A stretch of 64,000 nucleotides of DNA from Thermomonas fusca DSM 15424. GTDB lineage: Bacteria > Pseudomonadota > Gammaproteobacteria > Xanthomonadales > Xanthomonadaceae. The position numbers and the translations under genes are program-made. Shown one piece after another: positions 62,739 through 64,000 of this stretch. Every line of letters begins with the position of its first letter. Position 1 is the stretch's first letter. Under the pieces are notes generated by a model. It saw only the letters and a list, made by a program, of their open reading frames with translations. It was not told where the DNA came from and made no database searches. The stretch lies in the NCBI RefSeq assembly GCF_000423885.1, contig NZ_AUIV01000006.1, positions 79,668-143,667 on the forward strand, written 5' to 3'.

Positions 62739-64000
62739 TCAGATCGTGTAGTACATCTGGTATTCGAGCGGATGGGTGGCGCCGCGGAAGGCCGTCACTT
62801 CCTTCATCTTCAAGCCGATGTAGGCATCGATGAAGTCGTCGGTGAACACGCCGCCGGCCTTGAGGAACTCGCGGTCCTTGTCCAACGCGTCCAGCGCCTG
62901 GTCCAGCGAATGGCAGACGGTGGGGAAGTTCTTTTCCTCTTCCGGCGGCAGGTCGTACAGGTCCTTGTCGGACGGCGCGCCCGGGTCGATCTGGTTCTTG
63001 ATGCCGTCCAGGCCGGCCATCAGCAGCGCGGCGAAGATCAGGTAGCCGCTGTTCATCGGGTCGGGGAAGCGGATCTCGACGCGGCGCGCCTTCGGGTTGG
63101 CCACGTACGGGATGCGGCAGGAGGCGGAGCGGTTGGAGGCCGAGTAGGCCAGCATCACCGGCGCTTCGTAGCCCGGCACCAGCCGCTTGTAGCTGTTGGT
63201 GGTGGAGTTGGCGAAGGCGTTGATCGCGCGCGCGTGCTTGAAGATGCCGCCGATGTACCACAGCGCCATCTGCGACAGGCCGCCGTAGCCATCGCCGCTG
63301 AACAGGTTGACGCCGCCCTTGGCCAGCGACATGTGCACGTGCATGCCGCTGCCGTTGTCGCCCACGATGGGCTTGGGCATGAAGGTGACGGTCTTGCCGC
63401 TGCGGTGGGCGACGTTCTTGATGACGTACTTCATCGTCATCAGGTCGTCGCCCTTCTTCACCAGCGTGTTGAACTTGGTGCCGATCTCGCACTGGCCGGC
63501 GTTAGCCACCTCGTGGTGGTGCACCTCGGTCTCGATGCCGACCTGCTCCAGCGTCTTGCACATTTCCGCGCGCAGGTCGTGCAGCGAATCCAGCGGCGCC
63601 ACCGGGAAGTAGCCGCCCTTGACCATCGGCCGGTAGCCGCTGTTGCCGCCCGCGTACTCGCGCGCGGAGTTCCAGTGCGCCTCCTCGGAGTCGACCTGGA
63701 AGAAGGTATGGCCCATCTCGTTGGCGAAGCGCACCGAATCGAAGATGAAGAATTCGGGTTCCGGACCGAAGAAGCCCTGCTCGGCGATGCCGCTGGCCTT
63801 GAGATAGGCCTCGGCGCGGTGGGCCACGCCGCGCGGGTCGCGCGAATAGGCCTGCATCGTCGCCGGATCGAGGATGTCGCAGGTCAGCACCAGCGTCGGG
63901 TCGGCGGTGAATGGATCCAGGAACGCGGTGGAAGGGTCCGGCAGCAGCACCATGTCGGAGTTCTGGATGCCGCGCCAGCCGCTGATCGAGCTGCCGTCGA
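62739..64000 (-). CDS. glnA: Glutamine synthetase type I (partial, N-terminus outside window)
   Basis: GlnA makes glutamine from glutamate, ammonia and ATP. The gene runs past the right edge; about 419 residues are visible, starting with DGSSISGWRGIQNSDMVLLP. Visible motifs are GPEPEFFIFDSVRF, the ATP-site NGSGMHVHMSL, RIPYVANPKARRVEIRFPDP and the adenylylation site KDLYDLPPEE, which indicates GSI-beta control by GlnE. The stop is at 62739. Its promoter lies outside the window. It is on the same strand as ntrBC but about 5 kb from it. Confidence 0.97.
   Translation of the reverse strand, partial: DGSSISGWRGIQNSDMVLLPDPSTAFLDPFTADPTLVLTCDILDPATMQAYSRDPRGVAHRAEAYLKASGIAEQGFFGPEPEFFIFDSVRFANEMGHTFFQVDSEEAHWNSAREYAGGNSGYRPMVKGGYFPVAPLDSLHDLRAEMCKTLEQVGIETEVHHHEVANAGQCEIGTKFNTLVKKGDDLMTMKYVIKNVAHRSGKTVTFMPKPIVGDNGSGMHVHMSLAKGGVNLFSGDGYGGLSQMALWYIGGIFKHARAINAFANSTTNSYKRLVPGYEAPVMLAYSASNRSASCRIPYVANPKARRVEIRFPDPMNSGYLIFAALLMAGLDGIKNQIDPGAPSDKDLYDLPPEEEKNFPTVCHSLDQALDALDKDREFLKAGGVFTDDFIDAYIGLKMKEVTAFRGATHPLEYQMYYTI

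Overview
The window is a dense, high-GC (roughly 70%) bacterial chromosome segment. Gene content, gene order and codon bias fit a gammaproteobacterium of the Xanthomonadaceae/Lysobacteraceae (Lysobacter, Luteimonas, Thermomonas or a relative); this placement is inference, because no rRNA is present. Pointers are the recC-recB-recD order, a six-gene mlaFEDCBA operon, rsmB-fmt-def diverging from lysM-dprA-smg-topA-tsaC, gltBD, and a DUF4124 pair. I see no insertion sequence, prophage, CRISPR array or obvious island, and no gene-free stretch longer than about 250 bp. The longest gaps (recC-mlaF, smg-topA, tsaC-gltB, def-lysM) hold promoters or hairpins.

Layout. 1-7238: recC, recB and the start of recD on the minus strand, with 4-nt stop/start overlaps. 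7481-11564: mlaF-E-D-C-B-A, retrograde phospholipid transport for outer-membrane asymmetry. 11588-15886: a minus-strand set with an AlgR-type regulator, a carboxylesterase, an unrecognised secreted protein and an LTA-synthase-like membrane sulfatase. 15980-17889: a divergent two-component pair whose kinase has a degraded ATPase domain. 17892-19902: tRNA-Ile(CAT) and rpoD. 20001-26252: dtd, then envelope genes (lpxL, galE, two glycosyltransferases, an ArnT-like membrane glycosyltransferase). 26276-35479: rsmB-fmt-def facing away from lysM-dprA-smg-topA-tsaC. 35652-41584: glutamate synthase gltBD. 41639-44798: two secreted DUF4124 proteins and a Kef-type antiporter. 44877-50958: a 1112-residue membrane ankyrin protein, a YcgL protein and an S9 peptidase. 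50979-54882: an FAD-dependent dehydrogenase, thiolase FadI and an unknown protein. 54934-58034: sodC and ntrBC. 58129-62707: an L,D-transpeptidase, an M23 peptidase, an AmiD-type amidase and a GGDEF/EAL protein. 62739-end: glnA, truncated by the window.

Themes. Nitrogen assimilation recurs (gltBD, ntrBC, glnA). The ntrB start codon lies inside a perfect 21-bp palindrome matching the NtrC site TGCAC-N7-GTGCA, which suggests autoregulation. Envelope building and maintenance is the second theme (mla, lpxL, galE, glycosyltransferases, LTA-synthase-like enzyme, three peptidoglycan enzymes). Most of the rest is housekeeping. I found no convincing wholly new multi-gene system. The best leads are the NtrC palindrome, the degenerate histidine kinase with an 11-bp-phased operator shared with the LTA-synthase-like gene, the giant ankyrin membrane protein overlapping ycgL, and the glycosyltransferase trio.
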